From: Roseimaritima ulvae | GTDB lineage: Bacteria; Planctomycetota; Planctomycetia; Pirellulales; Pirellulaceae | Length of the DNA: 64,000 nucleotides | Assembly: GCF_008065135.1 (NCBI RefSeq) | Contig: NZ_CP042914.1 | Location: forward strand, 2,418,001 to 2,482,000 | Direction: 5' to 3' | Part shown: positions 45,332 to 53,529 of the stretch, one piece after another | How the letters are laid out: each line of letters starts with the position of its first letter | Numbering within the stretch: the stretch's first letter is position 1 | Program-made: the position numbers and the translations under genes | The notes under the pieces: model-generated | Databases searched by the model: none | Told to the model about the DNA's origin: nothing | The model's input: the letters and a program-made list of their open reading frames with translations, nothing else

Positions 45332-47185
45332 ATGACCGACCAATACCTGGGACCATACCGGCTAGAAAGCAAACTGGGGTCGGGGGGGATGGGGTCGGTG
45401 TTTCGAGCGGTGCATGCCAAAACCGGGCAAAAAGTGGCGGTGAAACTGATCGCCGAGCAGGTGGCCGACTCGGAACGCTTCCGACGGCGGTTTTCGGTCG
45501 AAGTGGAAACGCTGAAGAAGCTAGACCATCCCAATATTGTCCGGCTGATCGGTTACGGCGAAGAAAACGGTCGGCTGTTCTACTCGATGGACATCGTCGA
45601 AGGGCCCTCGCTGCAGCAATACCTCAAGCAACACAAACGGCTGGGCTGGCAGGAAACGCTGCAGTTCGGCATCGATATCTGCGCGGCCCTGAAACACGCG
45701 CATGACCTGGGCGTGATCCACCGCGACCTCAAGCCCGCCAATCTGCTGCTGGCGCCCAATGGCCATATCCAATTAGTGGATTTTGGGATCGCCAAGATGT
45801 TCGGGGCCGGTGACCACACGGCCGCCGGCTCGGTGCTGGGAACGGCCGACTACATGGCGCCGGAGCAGGCGGGCGAGGGCAAAATCACCGCCCGCACCGA
45901 CCTGTATGCTCTGGGCAGCGTGTTATACGCCTGCCTGGCTGGTCGGCCGCCGTTTGGAGGCAAATCGATTACGACCGTGATCGAAGCGCTCCGCCGCGAA
46001 GCTCCCGTGCCGCTGGACTTGATCGTTCCCGAAACGCCTGAAGAACTATCGGAACTGGTGCATCATCTGCTAGAGAAGCAGCCCGGGAATCGTCCGCCCA
46101 CGGCTCTGGTCGTTGGCAATCGGCTGCGGGCCACCAAACGCGGCCTGGAAGCTCGCGAGGCTCAGACGCACGCCGACGGTGGTTTGCAAACCCAGTTGGA
46201 CGACCCCACCAACAACGACGATCTGGAAGTCGACGAAGAATATATTGTCAAAGACGATACGGCGGTCAGCAATCTGCAGGGGCCGGGCACCCGAGCCAAG
46301 TCCGAGCGCGGCACCCACGACATGCAGACGCTCGACGCCACGCTGGCCTCCGAGCCCGGCCAGATTCCCCGGCGCCCACCTACGGTGGTCTCCCGCGGCG
46401 ATGCCGGAACGGTCGGCGGCGAAGAACCGCCGGCCCCCGTCAGCGATACCTCGTTCCGCACCGTCGACGATTCCGAACGCCGCCGCAGCGTGCTTGCCGG
46501 CGGCGGTTCCGGCGAACATGCGGTGGTGCAGTGGCTGTCGATCGCCGGTATCGTTTTGCTGTTGGCGGCCTCGGTCGCGTTCACCTTATACATGCTGCGT
46601 CCGCCCTCCGCTGACTCGCTGTTTGCCGCTATCGGGGCTGCCGACGCGGCCGGTAACACCACCAACAGCAAACGGGAAATCGAACGGTTTCTACAGCTGT
46701 ATCCCAGCGATCCGCGAGCGGAGCAGGTGCGGCAGATCGCGGATTCTTTGGACGTGGAATCCACGATTCGGCGGTTGCGTCTGGATGCCATCCGCGCCGG
46801 CGGCGTCGACTATTTGCCGCCGCCCCAACAGACTTTCCTAAAATCGATGCTGGAACGCGAACAAGATCCCGGCCACGCCAAACAATTGTTGCAGCACTGG
46901 TTGAACGTCTACGGGCACGATGGTCTGCCGCGTTCGACCGAAACCAAACGCTTGGCCCGACTGGCCGAAATCGAACTTCAGGCCTTGGGCCAACGCCCCG
47001 TCGACGATGGGGAGAGCGGCGTCGAGGAACTGACCGCTTCGCTGCGGTGGGCCGCAAAGAACCTTCCGCCCGATGAACAGGCCCGGTTTTATGACTCCGT
47101 AATCGCCCTGTACGAATCCGAACCCTGGGCCGACGAAGCGGTGAAGGATGCCAAGCTGGCTCGCAAGATCCTGGCGGAGAAATAG
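45332..47185 (+). CDS. Membrane Ser/Thr protein kinase
   Basis: 617 residues from ATG 45332 (MTDQYLGPYRLE); ATG 45311 or earlier is possible. Pkn-type domain at about 10-270: LGSGGMGSVFRAVH, VAVKLI, VIHRDLKPANLLL, LVDFGIAKM, GTADYMAPEQA. Then a Pro/Asp/Glu-rich linker with several SerThr residues, a TM segment (about 458-480, VVQWLSIAGIVLLLAASVAFTLYML) and a C-terminal helical domain of about 135 residues outside (KREIERFLQLYPSDPRAEQVRQIA, TPR-like). This is the classical planctomycete kinase arrangement, opposite to that of the kinase at 3497. Substrate unknown. Confidence 0.9.
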   Translation: MTDQYLGPYRLESKLGSGGMGSVFRAVHAKTGQKVAVKLIAEQVADSERFRRRFSVEVETLKKLDHPNIVRLIGYGEENGRLFYSMDIVEGPSLQQYLKQHKRLGWQETLQFGIDICAALKHAHDLGVIHRDLKPANLLLAPNGHIQLVDFGIAKMFGAGDHTAAGSVLGTADYMAPEQAGEGKITARTDLYALGSVLYACLAGRPPFGGKSITTVIEALRREAPVPLDLIVPETPEELSELVHHLLEKQPGNRPPTALVVGNRLRATKRGLEAREAQTHADGGLQTQLDDPTNNDDLEVDEEYIVKDDTAVSNLQGPGTRAKSERGTHDMQTLDATLASEPGQIPRRPPTVVSRGDAGTVGGEEPPAPVSDTSFRTVDDSERRRSVLAGGGSGEHAVVQWLSIAGIVLLLAASVAFTLYMLRPPSADSLFAAIGAADAAGNTTNSKREIERFLQLYPSDPRAEQVRQIADSLDVESTIRRLRLDAIRAGGVDYLPPPQQTFLKSMLEREQDPGHAKQLLQHWLNVYGHDGLPRSTETKRLARLAEIELQALGQRPVDDGESGVEELTASLRWAAKNLPPDEQARFYDSVIALYESEPWADEAVKDAKLARKILAEK

Positions 47186-47285
47186 CAGGCGTAACGGTAT
47201 TGCCGGTTATGTTGCATTGCAGGGCCTGGGAACTAACGTATTTGCTAGGTTTGCCACTCCTTTATTCAGTAACAGGGGACCCGCG

Positions 47286-50200
47286 ATGCGCCGTGTCTTG
47301 AAAAAACTCCTTCGCCGGCCCCTCGCCGATCTGACCGCCTCGACATCGGTGCACTGGCAAACGGCCGAATTGGAACCGCGGCTGATGTTGGCGGCTGACG
47401 CCGGAGCTTGCGTGGGCGAAGCGGTGACCGCGGAGGCGGCGGAAATTGCCCAAGCCGTCCCCGGAACCCAGGCGAACGAAACCTGCGATGGGTCGCGGGC
47501 TGGCGATGGGTCGCAGGCCGCTGCCCAGCATCAGGCTACGCAGATCGTATTGGTCGACGCCGCCGTGTCCGACTTTCAACAACTGGCCGAACACCTGCCT
47601 GCCGATGCGGAACTGCTGCTGCTGGACGCCGACCTTGACGGCGTGCAGCAAATCAGCGATGCGCTCCGCGGACGCTCCGGCGTGCGAACGATCCACCTGC
47701 TGACTCACGGCGAGGCCGGCGCGATCCGCCTGGGCAGCCAGTTGTTGGATCAACCGACGCTGCTTGAGCAGGCCGACGCGATTCGCGGGTGGTCGACGTC
47801 GTTGACCGACGGCGCCGACATCCTGTTGTACGGTTGCCAAACCGCGGCCGGTGACAACGGCGCCGCCTTCATTCGTGCTCTAGCGGATTTGACCGGCGCC
47901 GACGTGGCCGCGTCCACTGACATCACGGGCCACGCCGCGTTGGGAGGCGACTGGGACCTGGAACGCCAAACCGGGACGATCGAATCCGCACTGGTCTTTG
48001 ATGCTTCGGCATTGGAATCCTATCAGGGCACGTTGCCGATCAGCATCCGCGCCGCCGGGGCGACGGGCCGCGAATCGATGGCCTTGCAGATCGATGGTGT
48101 GACGGTGCAAACCTGGGACAACATCGGCGGCGACTACGACGCCGGTCAATTTGAAACCTTCCACTACGACGCGGCGGAAGGGGTTTCCGCGGACCGGATC
48201 CGCGTCGCTTTTACCAACGACCAATACATCCCGGGACGGCTGGATCGTAACCTCCGCGTCGACAGCATCACCGTCGATCGACAAACCCTGCAGGCCGAAG
48301 CTCCCACGGTGTTCTCCACCGGTACCTGGGAACACGGTGCCATCACATCCGGATTTAAACGCAGCGAATTTTTGCACGCCGATGGTTACTTCCAGTTTGC
48401 CGCGGATGAACAACAGCCAACCGAAGAAGGTTCGCTGCTGAAAATTCGTGCCGCCGGTGACACCGGTCGCGAAGCGATGGAGTTGCGGATCGATGGCCAG
48501 ACCGTGCAGACCTGGGATCGCGTCGGTGGCAATGCCGGGCGCGGCCGCTTCCGCACCTTCACCTACCAGGCCGATGAAACCATCACCGCCGACCGCGTGC
48601 AAATCGCCTTCACCAACGACTTCTACGTGGAAGGCCGAGTCGACCGCAACCTGCGAGTCGACAGCTTGGAAATCGATGGCCGGCAATACCAAACGGAAGC
48701 ACCTGAGGTGTTTTCCACCGGAACCTGGCTATCGGACGAAGTTGGCATCGCGGCGGGCTATGCGCAAAGCGAATACCTGCACGCCGACGGCTATTTCCAG
48801 TACGCCGCCGACACGGTTTCCGAATATCGTTCGATCGATGGCTCAGGAAACAATCTGCAAAGTCAGCAGTATGGAGCTGCCGGTGAGCCGTTGCTGCGGA
48901 GCGTGACGCCCGCGTACGCCGACGGCATTGCGGCACCAGCCGGGCAGGATCGCCCCTCACCGCGTGAGGTCAGCAACATCGTTGTCGCCCAGGAAGGATC
49001 GATTTTGAACGATCGACAGTTGAGCGACATGGTGTGGCAGTGGGGGCAGTTCATCGACCACGACATTACCCTGACGCCCGTTGATGAAGACGATCACTTC
49101 GATGTTCCGATACCGGAGAGGGATCCGTACTTCGATCCCGCGGGCACCGGCACCGTGACGCTGCCCCTGCCCCGCTCGACCGCGGCCGACGGCACGGGCA
49201 CCGACACAAGTAATCCACGGCAACAGGTCAATGTGAATACGGCGTTCATCGACGGCTCGATGATCTACGGTTCCGATGCCGAGCGAGCGGCCGCGCTGCG
49301 AATGCATGAAGGCGGTCGCTTGGCGACCAGCGATGGCGACCTGTTGCCCTACAACACGGCTGGGTTGGAAAACGCCGAAACCAACAGTCCCGATCATTTT
49401 CTGGCCGGAGACATTCGCGCCAACGAACAGGCCGGGTTGACCGCCATGCATACGTTATGGGTCCGTGAGCACAATCACTGGGCCGACAAAATCGCCGCGG
49501 CCGATCCTACCCTGTCCGACGAAGACATTTACCAACAAGCTCGCCAGATCGTGATCGGCGAAATTCAAGCCATCACGTTGAACGAATACCTGCCGGCGCT
49601 GTTGGGCCGCCACGCCATCGACACCTTTCAAGGCTACGATGCCACGGTCGATCCCGGGATCAGTAACCTGTTTGCCACCGCCGGATTCCGCTACGGCCAT
49701 TCCACGCTCAGCTCCACCGTGTTGCGATTGGATAACGACGGCAACGAAATCGCTGCCGGAAACCTATCGCTGGCCGAAGCTTTCTTCAGCCCGCACTTGA
49801 TTGCCGAAGAAGGCATCGATTCGCTGCTGAAGGGACTCAGTTCGCAGGTATCGCAAGAGATCGATCCTTATGTGATCGACGACGTGCGGAACTTTTTGTT
49901 CGGGCCTCCCGGAGCCGGCGGATTGGATCTGGCCTCGTTGAATATCCAGCGCGGCCGCGAACATGGCCTACCCGATTACAACACCGTGCGTGAGCAATTA
50001 GGGCTGCAACGTGTCGAGTGCTTCGCGGACATCACCTCGGATGTGCAGCTGCAACAACGACTCGAAGCCGCTTACGGTAGCGTCGATAACATCGATGTTT
50101 GGGTGGGAACGCTGGCGGAAGATCATCTGCCGGGCGGCTCGGTGGGCGAATTGTTGGGCACCGTGATCGTGGATCAGTTCCAGCGGCTGCGCGATGGCGA

Positions 50201-50351
50201 TCGGTTGTGGTATCAAGAAACGTTCAGCGGCCAGCAGCTGCAGCACATCGAACGCACCCGCTTGAGCGACGTGATCGAGCGAAACACGGACCTGACGTCG
50301 CTGCAACGCAACGTGTTCTTCGTACCAGACAACAATTCAAGACTCGTATAA
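47286..50351 (+). CDS. Secreted multi-domain animal-type heme peroxidase
   Basis: 1021 residues from ATG 47286 after AGGGGA. N-terminus has the planctomycete LEPR motif (ELEPRLMLAAD). Order: DUF4347-like domain (about 85-248; IVLVDAAVSDFQQLAEHL, IHLLTHGEAGAIRLG, ADILLYGCQTAAGD); two CBM-like repeats (about 250-372 and 383-512; ISIRAAGATGRESMALQIDG and LKIRAAGDTGREAMELRIDG, xylan-binding-type folds); and an An-peroxidase domain (about 515-1018) with MVWQWGQFIDHDITLTP (distal His and heme-linked Asp), TAFIDGSMIYGSD, MHTLWVREHNHWADKI and FRYGHSTLSS (proximal His). Probably exported and surface-bound, oxidising halides or organic substrates. GTAG repeats begin at its stop codon. Confidence 0.92.
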   Translation: MRRVLKKLLRRPLADLTASTSVHWQTAELEPRLMLAADAGACVGEAVTAEAAEIAQAVPGTQANETCDGSRAGDGSQAAAQHQATQIVLVDAAVSDFQQLAEHLPADAELLLLDADLDGVQQISDALRGRSGVRTIHLLTHGEAGAIRLGSQLLDQPTLLEQADAIRGWSTSLTDGADILLYGCQTAAGDNGAAFIRALADLTGADVAASTDITGHAALGGDWDLERQTGTIESALVFDASALESYQGTLPISIRAAGATGRESMALQIDGVTVQTWDNIGGDYDAGQFETFHYDAAEGVSADRIRVAFTNDQYIPGRLDRNLRVDSITVDRQTLQAEAPTVFSTGTWEHGAITSGFKRSEFLHADGYFQFAADEQQPTEEGSLLKIRAAGDTGREAMELRIDGQTVQTWDRVGGNAGRGRFRTFTYQADETITADRVQIAFTNDFYVEGRVDRNLRVDSLEIDGRQYQTEAPEVFSTGTWLSDEVGIAAGYAQSEYLHADGYFQYAADTVSEYRSIDGSGNNLQSQQYGAAGEPLLRSVTPAYADGIAAPAGQDRPSPREVSNIVVAQEGSILNDRQLSDMVWQWGQFIDHDITLTPVDEDDHFDVPIPERDPYFDPAGTGTVTLPLPRSTAADGTGTDTSNPRQQVNVNTAFIDGSMIYGSDAERAAALRMHEGGRLATSDGDLLPYNTAGLENAETNSPDHFLAGDIRANEQAGLTAMHTLWVREHNHWADKIAAADPTLSDEDIYQQARQIVIGEIQAITLNEYLPALLGRHAIDTFQGYDATVDPGISNLFATAGFRYGHSTLSSTVLRLDNDGNEIAAGNLSLAEAFFSPHLIAEEGIDSLLKGLSSQVSQEIDPYVIDDVRNFLFGPPGAGGLDLASLNIQRGREHGLPDYNTVREQLGLQRVECFADITSDVQLQQRLEAAYGSVDNIDVWVGTLAEDHLPGGSVGELLGTVIVDQFQRLRDGDRLWYQETFSGQQLQHIERTRLSDVIERNTDLTSLQRNVFFVPDNNSRLV

Positions 50352-50450
50352 GTAGCATGGGGCCCCGGCCCGTGAAGAAAAGTAGCATGGGGCCCCGGCC
50401 CGTGAAGAAGAGTAGCATGGGCCCCCGGCCCGTGTAAAAAGGTAACATGG
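50351..50450 (+). repeat. Tandem GTAG-type REP hairpins, about four copies
   Basis: 30-bp period starting at the last base of the peroxidase stop codon: GTAG, CATGGGGCC-CC-GGCCCGTG type, three clear copies and a fourth with GTAA and lost stem. Plus-strand sense, so relative to the peroxidase gene they follow the stop. They give the spurious peptide SSMGPRPVKK. Confidence 0.85.
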
Positions 50451-50586
50451 CCCCCCGGCAATGCTCTTGGGACGTGTCGTTTATAACTTTCGAATATATT
50501 CCTAATAGACAGCCATTCTTAGCCGCGGAGCAGCGGCTGCAGAGCGGGAGATCGCTGCCCCTATCGGAGAGTCATGCTACGGCTTA

Positions 50587-53529
50587 CTACGCAACCTTAT
50601 AGCGATCCACGCTGCCGTCTTCGTAGACCACTCCCAGACATTCGGTCGATACCGATAGCAGCGCCAACACGTTGCCGGCGCGGAGTTTGACCTGACGCGT
50701 TTTCTTGACCGCCTCGGATCGAATCCGATAAATCGTCAGCGTCTGGTCGGCGATTGCAGCCAGTTGGGCACCGTGCAATAAAGCGACGTGGTGGTGCGGC
50801 GTGCCCCGTTCGATGGACTGCAAGTTGCGTTGTCCCTGATCCAGCCAATAAATGTCGACGCCCTGCGAATGGGCGATCGCCAGGCGGCGACGGGTGTGGG
50901 GCAGCGAACGGCAGAGACTGTTCACGGTACCGGGGAGTGTTTCGATGACCGTTGGATAGCCGTCCGATAACTCCCAAAGCAAGTGGTTGATCAGCACATA
51001 GGGTGTGTTGGCCACACAGGTCAGATGCAAATTGTCCAGCCGAAACTGATCGGGAGCATGCGAATACGTGTTGGGAGTCATCAGTTCCGCGTTGAGCGCT
51101 TCGCTTAACGGGTAGGAGCGAACGTTTTTTTCCAGCGGCCGGATCTCCCGCAACATGATTCCCTCGTCGCCCGCGGACAATGTCCACAGCCCGCCCGATT
51201 GATCCGTGGCAACGCAGGTCGCGTTTCCCGTAAAGCCCGACATGTCGGTCGGCGTCGAAAGCCACCACGGCGTTTGCTGGAAGGGGCTGTGCAAACTGTC
51301 CGATCGGAAGTGGACGGGCGTTGGTCCGCCGAAATAGATCGCCACGTTGGTCTTGTCACTGCCGAGCGAGGTGTGGACCGCACAGGCGACGGGTTCCGGT
51401 AACGGTTGCCCAAGTTGCAGCAGGCAGGTTTGTTGGCGTGGAGTCGTCGTGGCCAGATCGGCCACCCGAGTCGCCGCCAACTTGTAACGCTTGGTGCCAA
51501 GGGCGAATAGATCGCCGCGAATCATCTGCAAATGGACGTACCGTTGCATCGCTGGCAAATCGAAACGCCCTAAATACTCCAGCGGAGCCAGCGACGGCGA
51601 CATCGAGGCGGACACGCTGGCCGCGGCGGGTTGGGTGGTCAGGTATCGCGTAACGTCGCGGAGCAAATGCGAATCGTCGGGAATTAATTTTCTCAGCCGC
51701 ATCATCCGTTCACGAACTTCCAGTGTCGGAGCAGACTGCAGATTGGTGGCGACCGCGACCCGGCAGCCATCTTCGGCGGCGCGTCGCAGGGACAGGTCGG
51801 GATACGAAACGGCCAGCTCCGCCGTAACAGTAGCCACGGCCAACAGGTCCTGATGCGGTGGATTTTCCAGAACCCGGTCCAGCAGGTCGTGGGCCCGCTG
51901 ATGTTCGCCGTCTTCCCCCAACCATACGAACGCTTGTGTGATGGCGGGGACCGGAGTCACACCGCCCGGCCATTGTTCGAGCAATAACGCGATCGCCGCG
52001 GGGCGGTCATGCAGTCGCGAGTCGAGCAACTCGGCGGCCAGCAACGGCTTTTGATTTGCGATCTGAAACTGCACGGCTTTGCGAAACAGTTCACTCGCTC
52101 GCCGATCGTCGCCGGCATTTTGCCAGACTTCGCCGGCGGAAACGAAGTCGTTTTGCTGTTCGTATATCTCGGCGGCGTCCGCAAACTGGCCCGCCGCCGC
52201 CAGACACCGCGCCGCATTCTGGTGCTGGTTCAATTTATGCAAGTACAGCGCGGCCGCTTCCGCATAATATTGGCCTTGTTCCAGCGTCATCGCGGCACTG
52301 GCAAAGTCGCCCAACAGGTGGGCATAGATGTATGCCGCGCGGCGAAGACGCCCCAGCGAAACTTCGCGATTGGCTTGCTGACGATAGGCCTGGTCCAGCC
52401 GATTACGCATCGCGTAGTCGACGTCCCAGAAATCCGCTCGTCCGCCCCCCCGCAGACCCGACAGCGAAAAATCCGGGTGCTGCGGTGGTAGCAAGCCGCC
52501 GGGAGGTGCGACGCCGCGGTAAGACCCTTCGCCTCCGATCGGCAGTGCGTACTGCAAGGCCTGATCGGGATCGCGCCCGAGCATGTCGATCAGTTTGCTC
52601 AGCTGCTGCTCACGTTGCGTTTGCAACATTTGGAACATCTTCGACGACAACCAAGATGGCTTGGAGGAACCCGCGGAGGCTTTGTCCGGGTTTTCAGGGC
52701 TGTCGGCATTGTCCGAAGTTTCGGATGCGGAATCGCCGATGCCCCACTGCTTCAGCATTTTCAACAGGCGAGATTGGATTTGTCCGCCCAACGAATCGCT
52801 GGACCATTTCTGAACCTGGTCGCTATGGTTGCCGATCGATTGTCCGGCATCCCCGAACAGCGAATCCAGGCTCGGCGGTTCGGCCAACGACAGCCCCGTC
52901 AACTGCGGAGGCAGAGCGACCGGTTGAGGCGGCGGCTGCCAGGCGTGCTCGGCATCATCCGGCGGGAACTCCGGCGGCGACACCGAAACCAATTCGTCCA
53001 GCCGCAAGCGGTCATGCGTTTCAAAACCGATCAATCCCGTCGACGCCATCCACAGACAAACCAGCCCCTCGGGTAACAGCCGCGCCACATGCGACTCGGG
53101 CAATTCCGGGCACCATCGGCTGTCGGTCGGCACCCACAGACTGCTTGACGCCTTGGCGTTGCGTCCGCCATAACACGCCAGCGGAATCGTCCCCAGCGGA
53201 ATCGTACCCAGCGGCGCGGTGCCGGGCGGCGGCTGCGATCCCGACGCCGAGCCGTCCGGCAGACACACCAAACCCAGGGGACGGTTGTCGGAGGCCGATT
53301 GAGGCAACACGAAAAACCGCCAGCGCTCGTAGGTTTGGCCGTTCTGCTCGCGACTCTGCACGCTTTTCTGTAAGCAACTCGGGGCAGCGTCGGCAATCGC
53401 ATCGGCGGTGCGTTCGTGAAACAAGATCGACAACCATTGCCGGGGCGTGTCACCCAAAATCACAAATCCAGAGGCGGGCTCGCTTTGTGGATGGGGGCGG
53501 TGGGTCAAACGCAGGGTGAATGTGTTCAT
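50587..53529 (-). CDS. TPR plus beta-propeller protein of the MoxR/bpX system (bpX6-like N-terminus)
   Basis: 980 residues from ATG 53529, overlapping the previous stop (ATGA). N-terminal 1-215: FVILGDTPRQWLSILFHER and later LWVPTDSRWCPELPESHVARLLPEGLVCLWMASTGLIGFETHDRLRLDELV, which I recall as typical of the bpX6 domain. A Gly/Pro-rich linker, then helical TPR-like repeats at about 400-560 (GDFASAAMTLEQGQYYAEAAALYLHKL, AAGQFADAAEIYEQQNDFVSAGEVW), then a beta-propeller-like half (about 670-980; TCVATDQSGGLWTLSAGDEG, SLPHTRRRLAIAHSQGVDIYW, VLALLSVSTECLGVVYEDGS). Last gene of the operon. No signal peptide: cytoplasmic. Confidence 0.8.
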   Translation of the reverse strand: MNTFTLRLTHRPHPQSEPASGFVILGDTPRQWLSILFHERTADAIADAAPSCLQKSVQSREQNGQTYERWRFFVLPQSASDNRPLGLVCLPDGSASGSQPPPGTAPLGTIPLGTIPLACYGGRNAKASSSLWVPTDSRWCPELPESHVARLLPEGLVCLWMASTGLIGFETHDRLRLDELVSVSPPEFPPDDAEHAWQPPPQPVALPPQLTGLSLAEPPSLDSLFGDAGQSIGNHSDQVQKWSSDSLGGQIQSRLLKMLKQWGIGDSASETSDNADSPENPDKASAGSSKPSWLSSKMFQMLQTQREQQLSKLIDMLGRDPDQALQYALPIGGEGSYRGVAPPGGLLPPQHPDFSLSGLRGGGRADFWDVDYAMRNRLDQAYRQQANREVSLGRLRRAAYIYAHLLGDFASAAMTLEQGQYYAEAAALYLHKLNQHQNAARCLAAAGQFADAAEIYEQQNDFVSAGEVWQNAGDDRRASELFRKAVQFQIANQKPLLAAELLDSRLHDRPAAIALLLEQWPGGVTPVPAITQAFVWLGEDGEHQRAHDLLDRVLENPPHQDLLAVATVTAELAVSYPDLSLRRAAEDGCRVAVATNLQSAPTLEVRERMMRLRKLIPDDSHLLRDVTRYLTTQPAAASVSASMSPSLAPLEYLGRFDLPAMQRYVHLQMIRGDLFALGTKRYKLAATRVADLATTTPRQQTCLLQLGQPLPEPVACAVHTSLGSDKTNVAIYFGGPTPVHFRSDSLHSPFQQTPWWLSTPTDMSGFTGNATCVATDQSGGLWTLSAGDEGIMLREIRPLEKNVRSYPLSEALNAELMTPNTYSHAPDQFRLDNLHLTCVANTPYVLINHLLWELSDGYPTVIETLPGTVNSLCRSLPHTRRRLAIAHSQGVDIYWLDQGQRNLQSIERGTPHHHVALLHGAQLAAIADQTLTIYRIRSEAVKKTRQVKLRAGNVLALLSVSTECLGVVYEDGSVDRYKVA

